The notes beneath the pieces are model-generated. The model worked only from the letters and a program-made list of their open reading frames with translations. It ran no database searches and was not told the origin of the DNA. From the NCBI RefSeq assembly GCF_037038585.1, contig NC_092525.1:86874-150873 (forward strand): a stretch of 64,000 nucleotides of DNA, read 5' to 3'. A program made the position numbers and the translations under genes. Each line of letters opens with the position of its first letter. Position 1 is the stretch's first letter. Below are positions 10,345 through 21,398 of this stretch, in pieces. The DNA comes from Patagioenas fasciata (lineage: Eukaryota; Chordata; Aves; Columbiformes; Columbidae).

Positions 10345-13300
10345 GTGAATCGCGATTTACATCCCAACACCAGCCGAGGCCCGCAGACAAAGGCCGCGGG
10401 CTGACATGGGAGGGGACGGGCCTTTCGTTCTCCTTCTTTGCTTCTCTTTTCCTTTCCTACACCCTTATTTCATCTCCTCTCCCTCTATGAGCAGTATAAC
10501 CTAAGGCTTAGAGCCACAAAACTCCTTTGTGTAAACCCTTTGGCTGTTAAACTGTTCACCAATTTGGCTTAAGTAGCGTAAATCTTCCTGCTAATTGGGC
10601 CAAGCTGCAAAATAAAAGGTGTTGGGGTTTTTTTGTTTATGGTCCTTGAGTACCCCATATACTCTTTTCTAACTAAGGGGACCTGAATCGGAGTCACCTC
10701 CCCACACACGGACAGCTGGGGACGTTCTGCAATGAAAACTTGTATGGAGAGGGGAACACACTGAATAGGTCAATCCAGCATTTAATAAAAGCAATGGAGT
10801 TAGCTCTTGAATTAACATTGATAACATGCTCTGCTATATTGTGGCCAGTTGCGATTGGAAACAGCGCAGTTACAAGTTCGGTGTGCATGGTCCTCTGTAT
10901 ACACGAAGACATCCAGCCAGCTTTAGTCACGCACCTGATCTTTCCTTCGTGTTACAGATCTCTGCAATGAAAGCTGGGAGCAACAAACATTCAGCTTTCT
11001 GATGTGTCATTAAAGAGATTTTTCTGCATTTACTACAACCTTGACCGAGCCTGTACCTGATTGCTTTAACTGGCATTAGATAAGTCATTGAGGAAGCAGT
11101 CAAGTCAGCCCGCGAGAAGACACGGAGAGGTGACAAAGTTGTAAGTCCCTAGGATGCTGGCACACCAGCACGAACACAGGCAAGCAGAAGCCTCCAACGC
11201 ATTGGCAGAAATATCCTACTCAGGTACAGCAGGCAAATGCAACTTATAATGGAACGGTTACAATATGCTTGGTAGAAAAAAGCTGAGGTTCCGCTGCCTC
11301 AGGCGCACAGCGGTTACTGCTGTGTCTGGTCTAACCCAGATCCAGTAGTGAGCTACACGTGTTTATCTTGGTTTGATATTTGTAGTGCACGTGTTAACGT
11401 ACAGATCAATATACAAGACAAGGTCTGATGAACAAAATCTCTCTCTGAAAGATCCTGAAGTGATCACTGGAGTGATTTTCAAGGCAAAGATTCTGTCTGT
11501 CTCCAGCTCCCAGAAGACTTCAGAGGTGAAATTCTCTATAAATCCTGAGGGGGAAAGAGGGGGTTGTAAGGAACATGAACCTGAAGAACATTCAGTAGCT
11601 CTCCCGGGCGCTCTGTGACGGAGCCTCCCCTGTTCACCAGCTCCTGAGGCTCCAGGGGCTGCAACACGGGGCACAACGCGCTCACAGACTGAACCTGCGC
11701 TGAGGGAGAAAATGCCTTCCTGATGAAGCTTTAACATCAACACACCAACTATTGCTTGTCCTTCAAGGAAACTATCTTGTTATAAGCATTTATAGCTCTA
11801 TTGTCTATTTATGCTTTTAGCAATAAGCGCTTTTATCCACATTTCATTTTGGTGCACCTGGTAAGACATGTGATTGAAGGTGACAGATAAGAGCAGGGCA
11901 CTCTTTTAATCCCTAAGACAGGACCCTGGGAAAACTTCACAGGAATCAGTTCTTCACTACATTGCTGCTCCTTGCATTCACAGCCCAGCAGAAAAGCACG
12001 GGCCGAGGTGAGAACCGCCCGCAGAAGGGGCTGCCAGACACTGTTCTGGCTGATGCTCTGCCAGGACGTGCTTCGTTTTCTGTCCGGTGCTGTGCGGGGG
12101 GAACACGGAACATCTGCACGAAAAACCTGCGCTTGGCTCGTGCAGCGTCTGTGTCACGGGAACCAACAGCCACGTCCCATCGCTGACCTCGCGTGTTCAC
12201 ACAGCTGACTCAGTGATCGATACAGGTTTATCTGCATTACAAGCACAGCCGAGCCAGGTCAAGAGTGCTTCTTAAGAACCATTTTCAAAATGATCTTTCT
12301 AGACAATAGAGACTGATTTATCTTAATTTGTCTTACCTAAAAGCTAAGAAAGTATTTAATTTCTAGTAAGAAAGATGCCTAATTTTCTTTTGGCTATTAA
12401 AAATTGTATTAACCTCCAAAAATAAGAGAGTAAATGTCTGTTAACACTTTTTCCTTTTATGCTGATGTGAAGAAAATTCCTCTCTCATCCCGGTACTGTC
12501 AAACAGGATGAACATTTACAGAGAATGAGAGTGGGGAGTGATGAAAAAGTCAACAGCTTTTGCAGTCAGTTTGTATAAATTAAGATAAACGTGATATTGA
12601 AGCAAACCCAAATGTTTCTAACGTTCTCCTATAGAATCTCCTGCTGCTGTACAATAAGATACACTCTCAGACTATGACAACATTAGTCCGTGTCTTTGTA
12701 AGGCGCAGTCTTTTTCCTACCATATCATGCATAGGTGCCACACTTCTATATAGCCAGGTAACTGCTCATCTAAGGTGCATTTTGAAACATACCTTATCCT
12801 GCTTTGGAACCTGTGCCGAAATGGAAAGCAGTTGCTCTGTATCCAGGAATTTTGAGATAACTGTAAAACAAAAGTAAACAGATCAGAAATTGAATGGAAA
12901 TCATAACAAAATCTATTTTTTTTTTTTATGAACTTTTGTTAATCTTTTTCTTCCATTCTATCTTCACAAATTATTTACCAGGGAAAAAACAGGTTAAAAA
13001 TTGCTGCTATCTAAATTATGTTGTCATAACTACACAGACTGTACCGAAGCATGTAGCGATTATTTTACAGGTGGACATATATCAATTTGGTAATATTCTT
13101 TTAGTGTGATTGAATCACACGTCTCTTGTGATAAAGATCAAGATGACACGATCCAGCTCCAGGTGCACTGACTCATACTCTGCTGTTGTGTTCTGTTTAG
13201 TTTGTCTGGACCACTATGAAGCAACAGGAAAAAACACCCATACACAACAACAGAACATCAGTGATGCCTTTATTTGTTTTTAATGTATACATTATGTACA

Positions 13301-14149
13301 CCTGAATACTTCCAACTAGTCACAGAGGTAGAGACAAACTCACATTCTTTGAAAAAGGTATTGGCTGACTTCTACCCATTTAATCTGAGAAATTCGCTTT
13401 TCTTAGCAAAATCCTTGACAAAAACATCACTATCATAATAAAGATTATTTCCACTACGTGTCACCTGGCAAATAATTACAATTCAAACATATTGAGTCAC
13501 GTTGCATACTTTCACAGATTAGAAAGAAAGTGTTTTAACATAAATTGAATATGATGCATTAAAAATAAACTACTACTTAGTTGAATACACTCAGAAAACC
13601 AAAGACGGTAAATGTCAAATGAGGGTTCCAGGTAAGAGTACCCTACAGATTTGAAGCGCGCTTTGGGGACACCCAGCGCCTCCTGTTCACTGTACATTAT
13701 GTGAACTGCAGCAGCTGAGACCCTGGGATGTGTGACCTGCAAAAACCATGAACATTAAAGTAACGTTTATAAATCACAAACATGTTATTTGGCTTCTTTA
13801 TGGACTGAAAGTGACAGGAGTGAAGCATCTAAACGTGATCTGTCCCACATTCATTCTTCACCACCCTGCAGCGGTTCTAGCAGGAGCTTCACACGTTTTC
13901 CCCCATTTAAGAGTTTAGATGCCAAAATATCCCAATAAGAACCATAATGCTTGTTTACATCTAGAATTGTCTTAAATATACGTCCTCCTATGCATGTTAC
14001 AGAACACTGTAACCCTGCTTTGTATATTAACATGTAAAACATGCCACTAAAACCGTATCAATTAACTGACTAGACAAAGTTTTCCTCTGGAATTTAACAC
14101 GTGCATTAAAACTCCTCCAAACCGAAGCCCAGCTCTACTAGGCCGTCCC
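10345..14149. other. Unique sequence, mostly without features
   Basis: No firm gene. A frame at about 11420-11550 (plus) reads with little bias and no confirmed domain. A possible minus-strand exon begins at 13742 after TTTTTGCAG, but its donor is unclear. A short poly-T run lies near 12920. A stretch at 10410-10690 has LTR-like composition with AATAAA but no matching ends. Confidence 0.45.
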
Positions 14150-14680
14150 ACAAGCGCAGGGCTTGAGCTCTGGTTTGAGCCCGATGCCGCACTCCCCGCG
14201 CCGGGCTGCAGTACCGCGCTGTGGCCACCGGGCGGCAGCACCAGCGACACCCGGCGGGCGGTGCACCGCGGGAGCACCGGGGCGCCACCGCGCATGCGCG
14301 GAACCGGGGCTGAACGTCCGCGTGCGTGCGGGGGTGACCTGCACCGGGGTGACCACCCGGGATCACCCACAGCAAACGAGTCACCCGGGACAACGCGGAA
14401 CAGAGAATCCGCTCTAGAGAACCACCCCACCCAGAGAACCCTCCTCGGCGGAACCTCCCGGCGGCCCGTTCGAGCTCTCTAGTGCCCTATTTGCGTAGCC
14501 ACGCCTCTGATTTGCATTTCTCCGCCCCATCCTCGCCCCGCCTGTCGTTCCCACGCGCCCCGCCCCTCCTCTTATCTCTCGCAATCTGATTTGCAGGCTT
14601 CGAATCTCAATTTGCATTCTCCCCGCCTACTCACCTCCCTGCCCAAGCCCCGAGGAGATTTGCATATCCGGCACGACGCT
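14150..14680. promoter_or_regulatory. CpG island with octamer cluster
   Basis: GC-rich, CpG-dense sequence whose right half (14480-14670) carries repeated octamer elements. Immediately right comes a pyrimidine-rich run, then at 15110 an ATG-containing segment with a GTAAGG donor. The island could serve a plus-strand transcript, a minus-strand transcript, or both. Confidence 0.6.
14489..14665 (+). promoter_or_regulatory. Five octamer (ATTTGCAT) elements
   Basis: Exact ATTTGCAT at 14510-14517, 14610-14617 and 14658-14665. One-mismatch forms ATTTGCGT at 14489-14496 and ATTTGCAG at 14589-14596. ATTTGCAT is the known binding site of POU-family factors such as Oct-1. The first four lie as two pairs with equal 21-bp internal spacing and exactly 100 bp between pairs, pointing to a duplicated regulatory block. 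Confidence 0.6.
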
Positions 14681-14919
14681 CTGCTCTGTTCTGTTTCTAT
14701 TCGACCCCATCTATTTCTATTATTTCTACTTCTATTAATTCTCGTTCTATTTCTTTTCCTGTTTTCTGTTTCTTTCCCTGCGAAGTACAAACCACACCTG
14801 ATCTCAGAGATGTCCAGTGTAACCTGCAGCTGCTTTTGGTAAATATGAGCAGAACTTTACAGCACACGGTTTTCCCAGCAACATGAAGCAGAGAGCGTAT
14901 TCAAAAAAAAAAAAAAAAA
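14681..14919. repeat. TTCTATT-type pyrimidine run and poly-A
   Basis: 14690-14775 is an imperfect pyrimidine simple repeat built on TTCTATT and TTCTGTT. 14903-14919 is 17 consecutive A, followed by ACACAAAC-type bases. The A run could be the tail of a retroposed copy, but no source element is recognised. Confidence 0.6.
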
Positions 14920-15109
14920 CACACAAACACAAAGACGACACACAGCCTTGTAAGTCGGGTGATTAATTCTATTCAGTACGCTTTTACTTAAGTTAGATTA
15001 CAAGAAAACTAAATTGGGCTCGCCCAGTGCCCTGTGAGTAGTAAAAACCACCACCACACAGTCAGTCATTCAGCAGAGAGCTCGCAGCAGCTCCCCGGCT
15101 GCCGCAGTT

Positions 15110-15245
15110 ATGGAACGAAGCGTCTGGCTCGCACACAGAGCCCCCCAGCCCCTGCTCCCACCGCTGAGCAGGTGCGGGTGCCGTTCTGCTCCCTGGGGGC
15201 AGCTCAGGCCTTTCCCTCAAGTGCACCCGCCAGAGACATTTCCGG
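15110..15245 (+). other. Candidate first coding exon, plus strand
   Basis: An ATG at 15110 opens a frame to 15245, where CCGG is followed by a good GTAAGG donor. It lies about 450 bp right of the octamer cluster, fitting a short plus-strand transcript. The frame is Pro/Arg-rich and unrecognised, so this is a weak call. Confidence 0.2.
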
Positions 15246-16066
15246 GTAAGGATGAGTTTTTTAATCCTTTCTATAAACAGAATTTCTTTGCATTTTAAAA
15301 ACCTTGTACATCACTGACATTGACTCCTATGTCTCTTTTTACACATACGTATGTATTTAGGGAATATATTTGATTCATATATATCATCTATTTCCACTGT
15401 AATATATATCTACTTAGACATCTACACACTTGCGTATGCATTTACATGTATATATCTGCTTAAACTTATACAGAATATCTGTTTATGCTTATATATATCA
15501 CCACTTATTATCTAGAATATCCATTTATACTTACGCACCTGTTTAGCCTTCTCTTTGGACACAAATATCTTTCTAGACTTGCAGATGTTGGCATATTGTT
15601 ACAATCATATTATTACATTTATGTATATTTAGACAGAGCTATCGATTCACACTTGGCGTGTGGCACGATGAGCAGTGACACGTGGCCAGCTGCACGGCTC
15701 AAGCACGAGGGACACCCCGACCTGCCAGGGAAAAGCGCCACTGAGAGCCAGACAGAAACAAAGTACGTCAGAGCACGCTGTCAAATATTGGGGAAACACT
15801 CATAGCATCCAGTTGCCTCTCTTTTTCAGTTTTTAGAACAAATACCCATCTGCTTAAGTACACCTAATAAATTATATGCTGCACCTACTCAACAATTACT
15901 CTTAACTATGGAAGTCAACATGTAAATTAGACCATTTTATTTGCTTTAAGTTTCATTGATAGGAAAATCAGTGAGATAGAAGACATGGGTTTACTTTAAA
16001 AAATAAATAAATATCCCCATTCCTGCAGTGCAGCATAAGGCTACGAAAAAGGAGCGTCAGACTCAC
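15246..16066. repeat. AT-rich stretch, no gene
   Basis: 15300-15640 is AT-rich with recurring TATATATC and TTTATGCTTATA-like words, a degenerate simple repeat. The remainder to 16066 is ordinary unique sequence. A minus-strand acceptor-like site near 15760 was noted without a clear donor. Confidence 0.45.
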
Positions 16067-16195
16067 GAACACTTTTGGCTGCACTGCAGCACACAGGGGA
16101 ACACGTTTCTGTGACCGTGACAGCTCGACTGTCGCAACCGGGAACCCAAAGCCCAGCGGTGCCACCAACCTTTGCCAGGCCTGCTGTGCTGGGCT
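16067..16195 (-). other. Candidate exon, minus strand, 129 bp
   Basis: Minus-strand acceptor (ATTTCCTTCCGCAG) and a consensus GTGAGT donor enclose 129 bases, a multiple of three. All three frames are open, so the coding frame is not decided. No domain is recognised. This is among the better splice-site pairs in the unique region. Confidence 0.35.
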
Positions 16196-16932
16196 CTGCG
16201 GAAGGAAATGGACTTTGGTTGGTTGTTTCAAAGAAAATGAACAGTCCTGTTGTTGATGAGGCCACTGCCCACTACATCACCTGGGAAGATCCACTCGGAG
16301 GGCAGGTTCATAAAATGCAGCTTCTTGGAATGAGGAATGCTGCCGTTTTGGAAGATTTCTTACCAACTGAAGTCAGAACTACACACTGTAGGTTAAGAGA
16401 AAAAAGTCACTATTGAAACAATAACTCATCCAAACCACACATGGACTCACCGCCACCAGTTACGAGGCTGAAAGTGCTTCTTGGGATCACCTGGCAAACA
16501 CGCAGAACAAAACCGATTTGCCCAGGTGCCTGTATCTCTGTCAGCTTTTTGAGTACTATTCTAAGATATTTTAAAAACCTATTGAGTGAAAAAGAACAAA
16601 GCATTTGTCATTGAATCAGGTTGTTTCTTCTGGACATCTGAACTCTTACAAACACCTCCTTTCCTCTTTTAGTACAAAATCATTTCCATAGTATCATTCA
16701 ATAGTAAGCCCACAGAAACAGAAGATTACGCTTTCAGGAAGAGAAAATAACCAGAGGGAGGTGAGCTCTGCACAGGTGTACCGTGCTCCAGAACAGACCT
16801 TATTTTTAGTACTCCTGGTAAAATATTTCGTATTAAAAATATAGAAGGAGAGTCGGTGCATTCTTAATGTTAACTTTAAAGTCCACTCTACAAGTACCTG
16901 AGGAAAAGTGCAGACACGCGTCCTAGCCGTAC

Positions 16933-17031
16933 CTTGTACGGGCAGACCGCTCTGGATTCCTTCTGTCTGTCTGGTACTTCTGTAGCAGAAGACGGGGCAA
17001 CCGCGGTGAAACGGTGGCAGCAGACATCCAG
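16933..17031 (-). other. Candidate exon, minus strand, 99 bp
   Basis: Minus-strand acceptor with a strong pyrimidine tract (GGCTTTTCCTCTTTCAG) and an AAG/GTACGG donor enclose 99 bases, a multiple of three, open in all frames. It lies between two other candidates at 16067 and 17274. No protein family is recognised, so a noncoding RNA exon is possible. Confidence 0.35.
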
Positions 17032-17273
17032 CTGAAAGAGGAAAAGCCCTTCAGAACAAAGCTGGAGAGGAACCTGACACTTCCTTTTTTCTTGTGAAGG
17101 CTACAGTTGAGTGGAGAAAAAAGTATTTTGCACCATCTTCAGTACAGCTGTTGATACGGCCACTGGAGCGTTTGCGTTTTTTGGATAACCAGGCCATTTT
17201 TGACTCATTGGCAGTCTGAGTTCCCTAGAACACATTTTCCCAGATACACACAGAACACAGACACAGATATCAC

Positions 17274-17358
17274 CCAAGTATAGCCAAGATTTCCTTCCTC
17301 GCCCTGGATGCTGTCATTGAAGAGCCCAGCAGCCCATCCGTCCTCGTGAACCGCCCCA
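17274..17358 (-). other. Candidate exon, minus strand, 85 bp
   Basis: Minus-strand acceptor GTTTTTTTCCAG is followed by 85 bases open in two frames (one reads GAVHEDGWAAGLFNDS). The donor GTGATA is only fair. It is the nearest candidate exon to the CpG island at 18340-19310, consistent with a minus-strand transcript starting there. Confidence 0.3.
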
Positions 17359-17460
17359 CTGGAAAAAAACAAAAATTATCTTTTCCAGGCTGTTTCTTCA
17401 AAGGGTAAAGATATTTTAAATTGCAGTTATCTTTTCCAACAAAGTGATTTTGTGATTCCT

Positions 17461-18260
17461 TTGAAAAGGAGGGTAAGCTTGCCAGAGAAAGATAGCGACA
17501 GGGAGCAAGACAAGGTGACACAGAGAGAGGGGCAAAAGGGCCAGGGAGCAGGGCAAAGGGAAGAAGAGGCCAAAATGAGAGACAAGGAGCAGGAGACAGA
17601 GACGGTGGGAAAAATCCTAGAATGGGCAGTGGGAGAGACAGACAAAGGAGAAGTGGGCGCCGGGCTGCGGGACAGAGACAGGAAGGAGGAAACGCAGTGA
17701 CAGGGAGCAGGGCAGAGCGACAGAGAAACAAAAACAAAGAGGGAAGAGGACAGAGAAACCAGGAGTAAGACAAGGAGAAGGGCAGAGAAACAGGAACCGG
17801 GCTGGGTAGGGAGCAGGACCAAGAGATGGGGCGAGGATGGAGATGGAGGAAGAAACCTGGGATGGCCAACAGGACAGGGAAGAATATAACTGTGGGTAGG
17901 GAGCAGGACACAGGGATACAGCGAGAAACAATGGGACAGGGAGCAGCATTAAAGGTCAGAAAGAATAAGAGATGAACAGGAAGGAGGAATGGAATGCCGA
18001 GATGCTGAACAAAAAACGCCAGCAACAGTGAGCGAGACAAACGAATAGAGAGAGAAGGGCAAGGCAGGAAGAAGAGAGATAGGAAGGTGGGAGATAAGAG
18101 CTGCACGTACAGGTACTGAGAAGAAAAGAACAGCAGGGAACAGGCCAGAGAAACTGTGGGGAAAAAAAGAGACTATGCAGATCAAGACAAAGATATGGAA
18201 AAGGGAAAAACAGCTATAGAAGATGGAGCAGGACACAAAAATAGAGAGAAAAGGAGAGGT
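17461..18260 (+). repeat. Purine-rich degenerate tandem repeat
   Basis: About 800 bp, almost all A and G on the plus strand. The word GGGAGCAG or a close form recurs about every 40 bp or multiples (near 17500, 17544, 17586, 17704, 17810, 17899, 17939). The long minus-strand frames here are caused by the lack of purine-poor stop codons on that strand. Confidence 0.6.
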
Positions 18261-18339
18261 ATAGGGAAGCAAAATTTTAAAATAATAATAATAAACCAAA
18301 ACCACCACCAAGGAGGGGCAGGGAGGCACTAGGACGTGC

Positions 18340-19310
18340 AAGTGGGGGACGAGGCCCCGAGGGCCAGGGACTCACAGCGGCTCTCGCTTTCGGTGGCTGC
18401 CAGGAGGCTTCTAACAGCTCAGACGCTCCCGTCTCCTTCTCTCCTCCCTTCCTCTCCGGTAACTCGGGGCGCTCGGCCGTCCTCAGCCTAGGAGAACACG
18501 GTGGGGTGTCAGGGCTCCTACGAGACGAGGCTTCGGGGACATGGAGCCTCGCTGGCTCGCTCGCCAGGCAGCCGTCCCGCTCGAGGATACGCGCACGGAC
18601 CCTGCCGCGCACGTTGGCCCCCGGCCCGCCGCACGCCGCGCAGAGGGAGCCTTCGCCACCCGGAGAGAGGGGCTCGCTCTCTCGCCCGCCGCAGGAAGCG
18701 GACGTAGGGCCGACGGCCCCGCATTTCTTCCTCTTAACCTCTCCCCAACCTCTCTGCCTCCAGCAGCAGCAGCCCCCGTCCACGCACGGGACGTGCTCCC
18801 CTGTCCCTTCTCCCGCCACGCTGCCAGACGAGCCTCGCCAGCCCGAGGCGGGCGCAGCCAACAGCATCCCCCGGGCTGGGAGCGAATGGCCACATCCTCA
18901 GCGCGGCCTCTGGGAGAGGGAGAGAAGAAGCAGCGGCCGTTAGCACCGTAGCTCATCCCTGCCCCAGCCTGCTCCTTCCGCAGGGGCCACCGGAGAGGTG
19001 CCGAGGGCCGGCTTGCTGCCTTCACGACGGGGCTAGGGAGCGGCCCAGGAACACGGGACGGGCTCGCAGGAGCTGCCGGAGCTGGGGGCGGCTGCACGGG
19101 GCGAGCGGGGCTGCGGGAGGAGGCTCGGGGGGAGCTCTGGCGAGCTGGGGACGCACCCGGCATCTGCCCCCGGCCGGCTGTTGCCTCCTGCTCCTCTCCC
19201 GCACGCTGGGGACGGAGGACGGCGCCGCGTCTCCCACCCGGGCGCTGCTCCCCAGGTTCCATTCCCCGCCTGGGCTGGGGGGTCTGCTGAGCATCGGGCG
19301 TTCACAGCTC
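18340..19310. promoter_or_regulatory. CpG island
   Basis: About 970 bp of GC-rich, CpG-dense sequence. Several overlapping frames on both strands are Arg/Pro/Gly/Ala-rich and look like composition artefacts. Candidate minus-strand exons lie to its left (16067-17358), so a leftward promoter is the simplest reading. No TATA element is obvious. Confidence 0.6.
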
Positions 19311-20710
19311 CCCCTCAGAAACACAGAAATTCCAAATTAGAGTTCAGCCTCTGAAAAAAATAGAGCAGGAGAAAGCAGAGGAATTAGTCAGAAGAAGGGA
19401 CAGGAGAGCAGCTGAGCTAACGGAGGATTCGAGGGAAACGGGCCACCTCAAAACACAAGGCATCCTCAAAAAACCAGAGCAACTGCAGCAACGCCAGACA
19501 GCATTAAGACAAACTGACACCGTTTAGGACACGCTCAGCATAAAAGCAAACACATCCAGCGGTGCAGGAAAGCATCTCGCCCCTTCCCCACAGCACCGCC
19601 ACAGGACACAGCCCTGTGAGGCCACGGGATGGGCTCGTACTGAAACGGAGAAATAAGCTTGACAGCAGAGTCAATTACACCGTTAAGCAGGCAATGTTCC
19701 TTTCATCTGCACTGGGGAGCTCTGGGGGTCGTCCTCTGTAAGTGCGCCCACGACTGGATACTCTTGCATTGCTTATAGTCACACAGCTGCTACACATTAA
19801 TTACAATTGTTTTAAATTTTAAACATACAATATATCTAGCCTAAGAAATAATTGATGAAGTTAGTTATAAATGTTTAGTTTCTCACTGACAACACATCTA
19901 TTAGTTAAATATAAACTAAGCTCTCAGCTTCTAAACAATGTGTTATTAAATCTTCTGTCTCCCTCTTGTCGTGCAGAAGGATCTAAAAGGTGAAAAACAT
20001 CCCCTCATCGTGCAGGCGGTCAGAAAGCATTTACCTCACGTGAACCGGTTAATGAAGGGTACATCTTCTATAACTTCATCGCAGTATACATTAACTTGGT
20101 AGCTTCTCTTGAATTCCCCCCTTTTCAATATACTTGCAAACTCTTTGGCAGTATAAATCTACGAAATATTATCATCTCGTGTTGTGGTACAGCACAATTA
20201 TTTGTTACCCACTAGCGGTACCAAACAGAACACTGTAGCGTAATGTAAGTAAAAACGACTAGCATCAAAATCAGAGTCCTAAGATCAATGCTGACAGAAC
20301 TGCGAAGACGCAGCTCCTGCCGGTTCTGACGTTGGTTTCTGGCACTTCTGACCGCTTCGGGTCAAACGGCGCCTCTTCCCCCGGCCGTGCGCTGCAGTAC
20401 CCGAGTTTCGCCACAGGGCGGCAGCACTGAGACCGCCGCGGCAGCCCCGGGCGAGCGGTCGTGCCGCGTTTCGCGGGAACCTCGCAAAATAAACCCCAGA
20501 ACGCTTAGAGATAATGGGCTAGCAGACTTGATTTAATCTTTATTTACCATTGTAAAAATAAAGCTTTCCCCCTTTAATTTTTGTCATGTATTGTAATTCA
20601 TAGAGATATTGGAGCCCGTCCTACCTGAACTGTAGAAAAGACAGCAGCCATGTCTATTTTTAAATAAAGTCTAAATCAATTTGGGAAACAGGTAAAGGGG
20701 TGTAGCAAAT
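19311..20710. other. Unique sequence left of the young ERV
   Basis: No gene seen. A small GC-rich patch at 20341-20480 contains a 38-bp segment (20391-20428) similar to 14205-14242 (shared CTGCAGTACC and GGGCGGCAGCAC). The last ~150 bases before 20711 may continue the minus-strand Ser-type ERV interrupted by the young ERV, but the family match is too weak to fix an end. Confidence 0.45.
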
Positions 20711-21160
20711 TGTGGAGAGTCTCTGGCTGTGTGCTGTGAACAAGCCAGGGCTTGATGCGGCTGTGCTACACGGAAGGATTTCCCTGAGACACCAGAGACA
20801 AAAGGAAAGTAAACAGAAGCCGCTCTGCCCTCGACCCAGGCTGCAGGAGGGGCGTTGCCGCTGCGCATGAACAGTCTGTGAACAGTGCCCTGCAGCCAAT
20901 CACCATAGTGGGGGGGATGAGTGACTGTGAGTGTAACCAATTGTAGCCTGCGCTTGCCGCATGGCCTTTTGGTATAGAGTATATAAGGCTTGGAAAAACG
21001 TGGTCTCGGGGACATTGATATTCAGTGTTGTTTAAGAGTTCATTAAAGAGTACGGATGGTAAATTCACATTGAATTAGACTCCTTACTCTCGCCCGGCCC
21101 GCCCGTTCGATCAAAGAGCTTATGCCGGCGTCTGGATTCGTCGAATTTGCTACCGCCACA
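20711..21160 (+). repeat. 5' LTR of the young ERV
   Basis: 450 bp, starting TGTGGAGAGT and ending CCGCCACA, with perfect 5-bp inverted ends. TATATAAG at 20980-20987 is the TATA box, and ATTAAA at 21042-21047 is the likely poly(A) signal, placing the start of R shortly after 21000. Confidence 0.93.
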
Positions 21161-21162
21161 TT

Positions 21163-21180
21163 TGGTAGCAGAGGATGGTT
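21163..21180 (+). other. Primer-binding site, initiator tRNA-Met type
   Basis: TGGTAGCAGAGGATGGTT begins 2 bases after the LTR and is complementary to the 3' 18 bases of vertebrate initiator tRNA-Met as I know it (CCA end included). Initiator Met is the classical primer of Ty1/copia-type elements and is unusual for a betaretrovirus-like ERV, where tRNA-Lys is common. Confidence 0.75.
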
Positions 21181-21264
21181 CGTTAGCAGAGCATAACGCT
21201 TCGGATCTACATATGGTAGCAGAAGGATGGATCGTTAGCAAAGCATAACGCTCCGGATCGAAAT
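21163..21264 (+). repeat. 51-bp tandem duplication including the primer site
   Basis: 21163-21213 and 21214-21264 are diverged direct copies. Both start TGGTAGCAGA and share CGTTAGCA and AGCATAACGCT. The second copy carries an extra A in the primer-site portion (AGAAGGATGGATCG), so only the first is a perfect match to the tRNA. Confidence 0.8.
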
Positions 21265-21398
21265 TACTGCGGTAAGCAGCGTTCATAAAAACGGAGCCAA
21301 GCCGGGGTGTGGGATAGTGTGCTTAGTCCGGTATCAAAAGACGGGCACCAGTCGAGCTGGCCACTCGCATCCTACGTTAAGACCGCGCTGATAAGATA

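Noticed and set aside
10410-10700. Possible solo LTR (TG start, AATAAA, CA end)
   Set aside because: No target duplication or matching LTR elsewhere in the window, and the ends are arbitrary.
11373-11618. Plus-strand frame with a vague PTB- or NTR-domain look
   Set aside because: Similarity covers only a few residues by eye, with no key residues and no clear splice donor.
17270-18341. 278-, 131- and 130-codon minus-strand frames
   Set aside because: Products of the purine-rich tract. Ser/Leu/Pro/Phe low complexity in several frames.
18483-19262. 259-codon minus-strand frame
   Set aside because: CpG-island composition, with competing frames on both strands and no recognisable domain.
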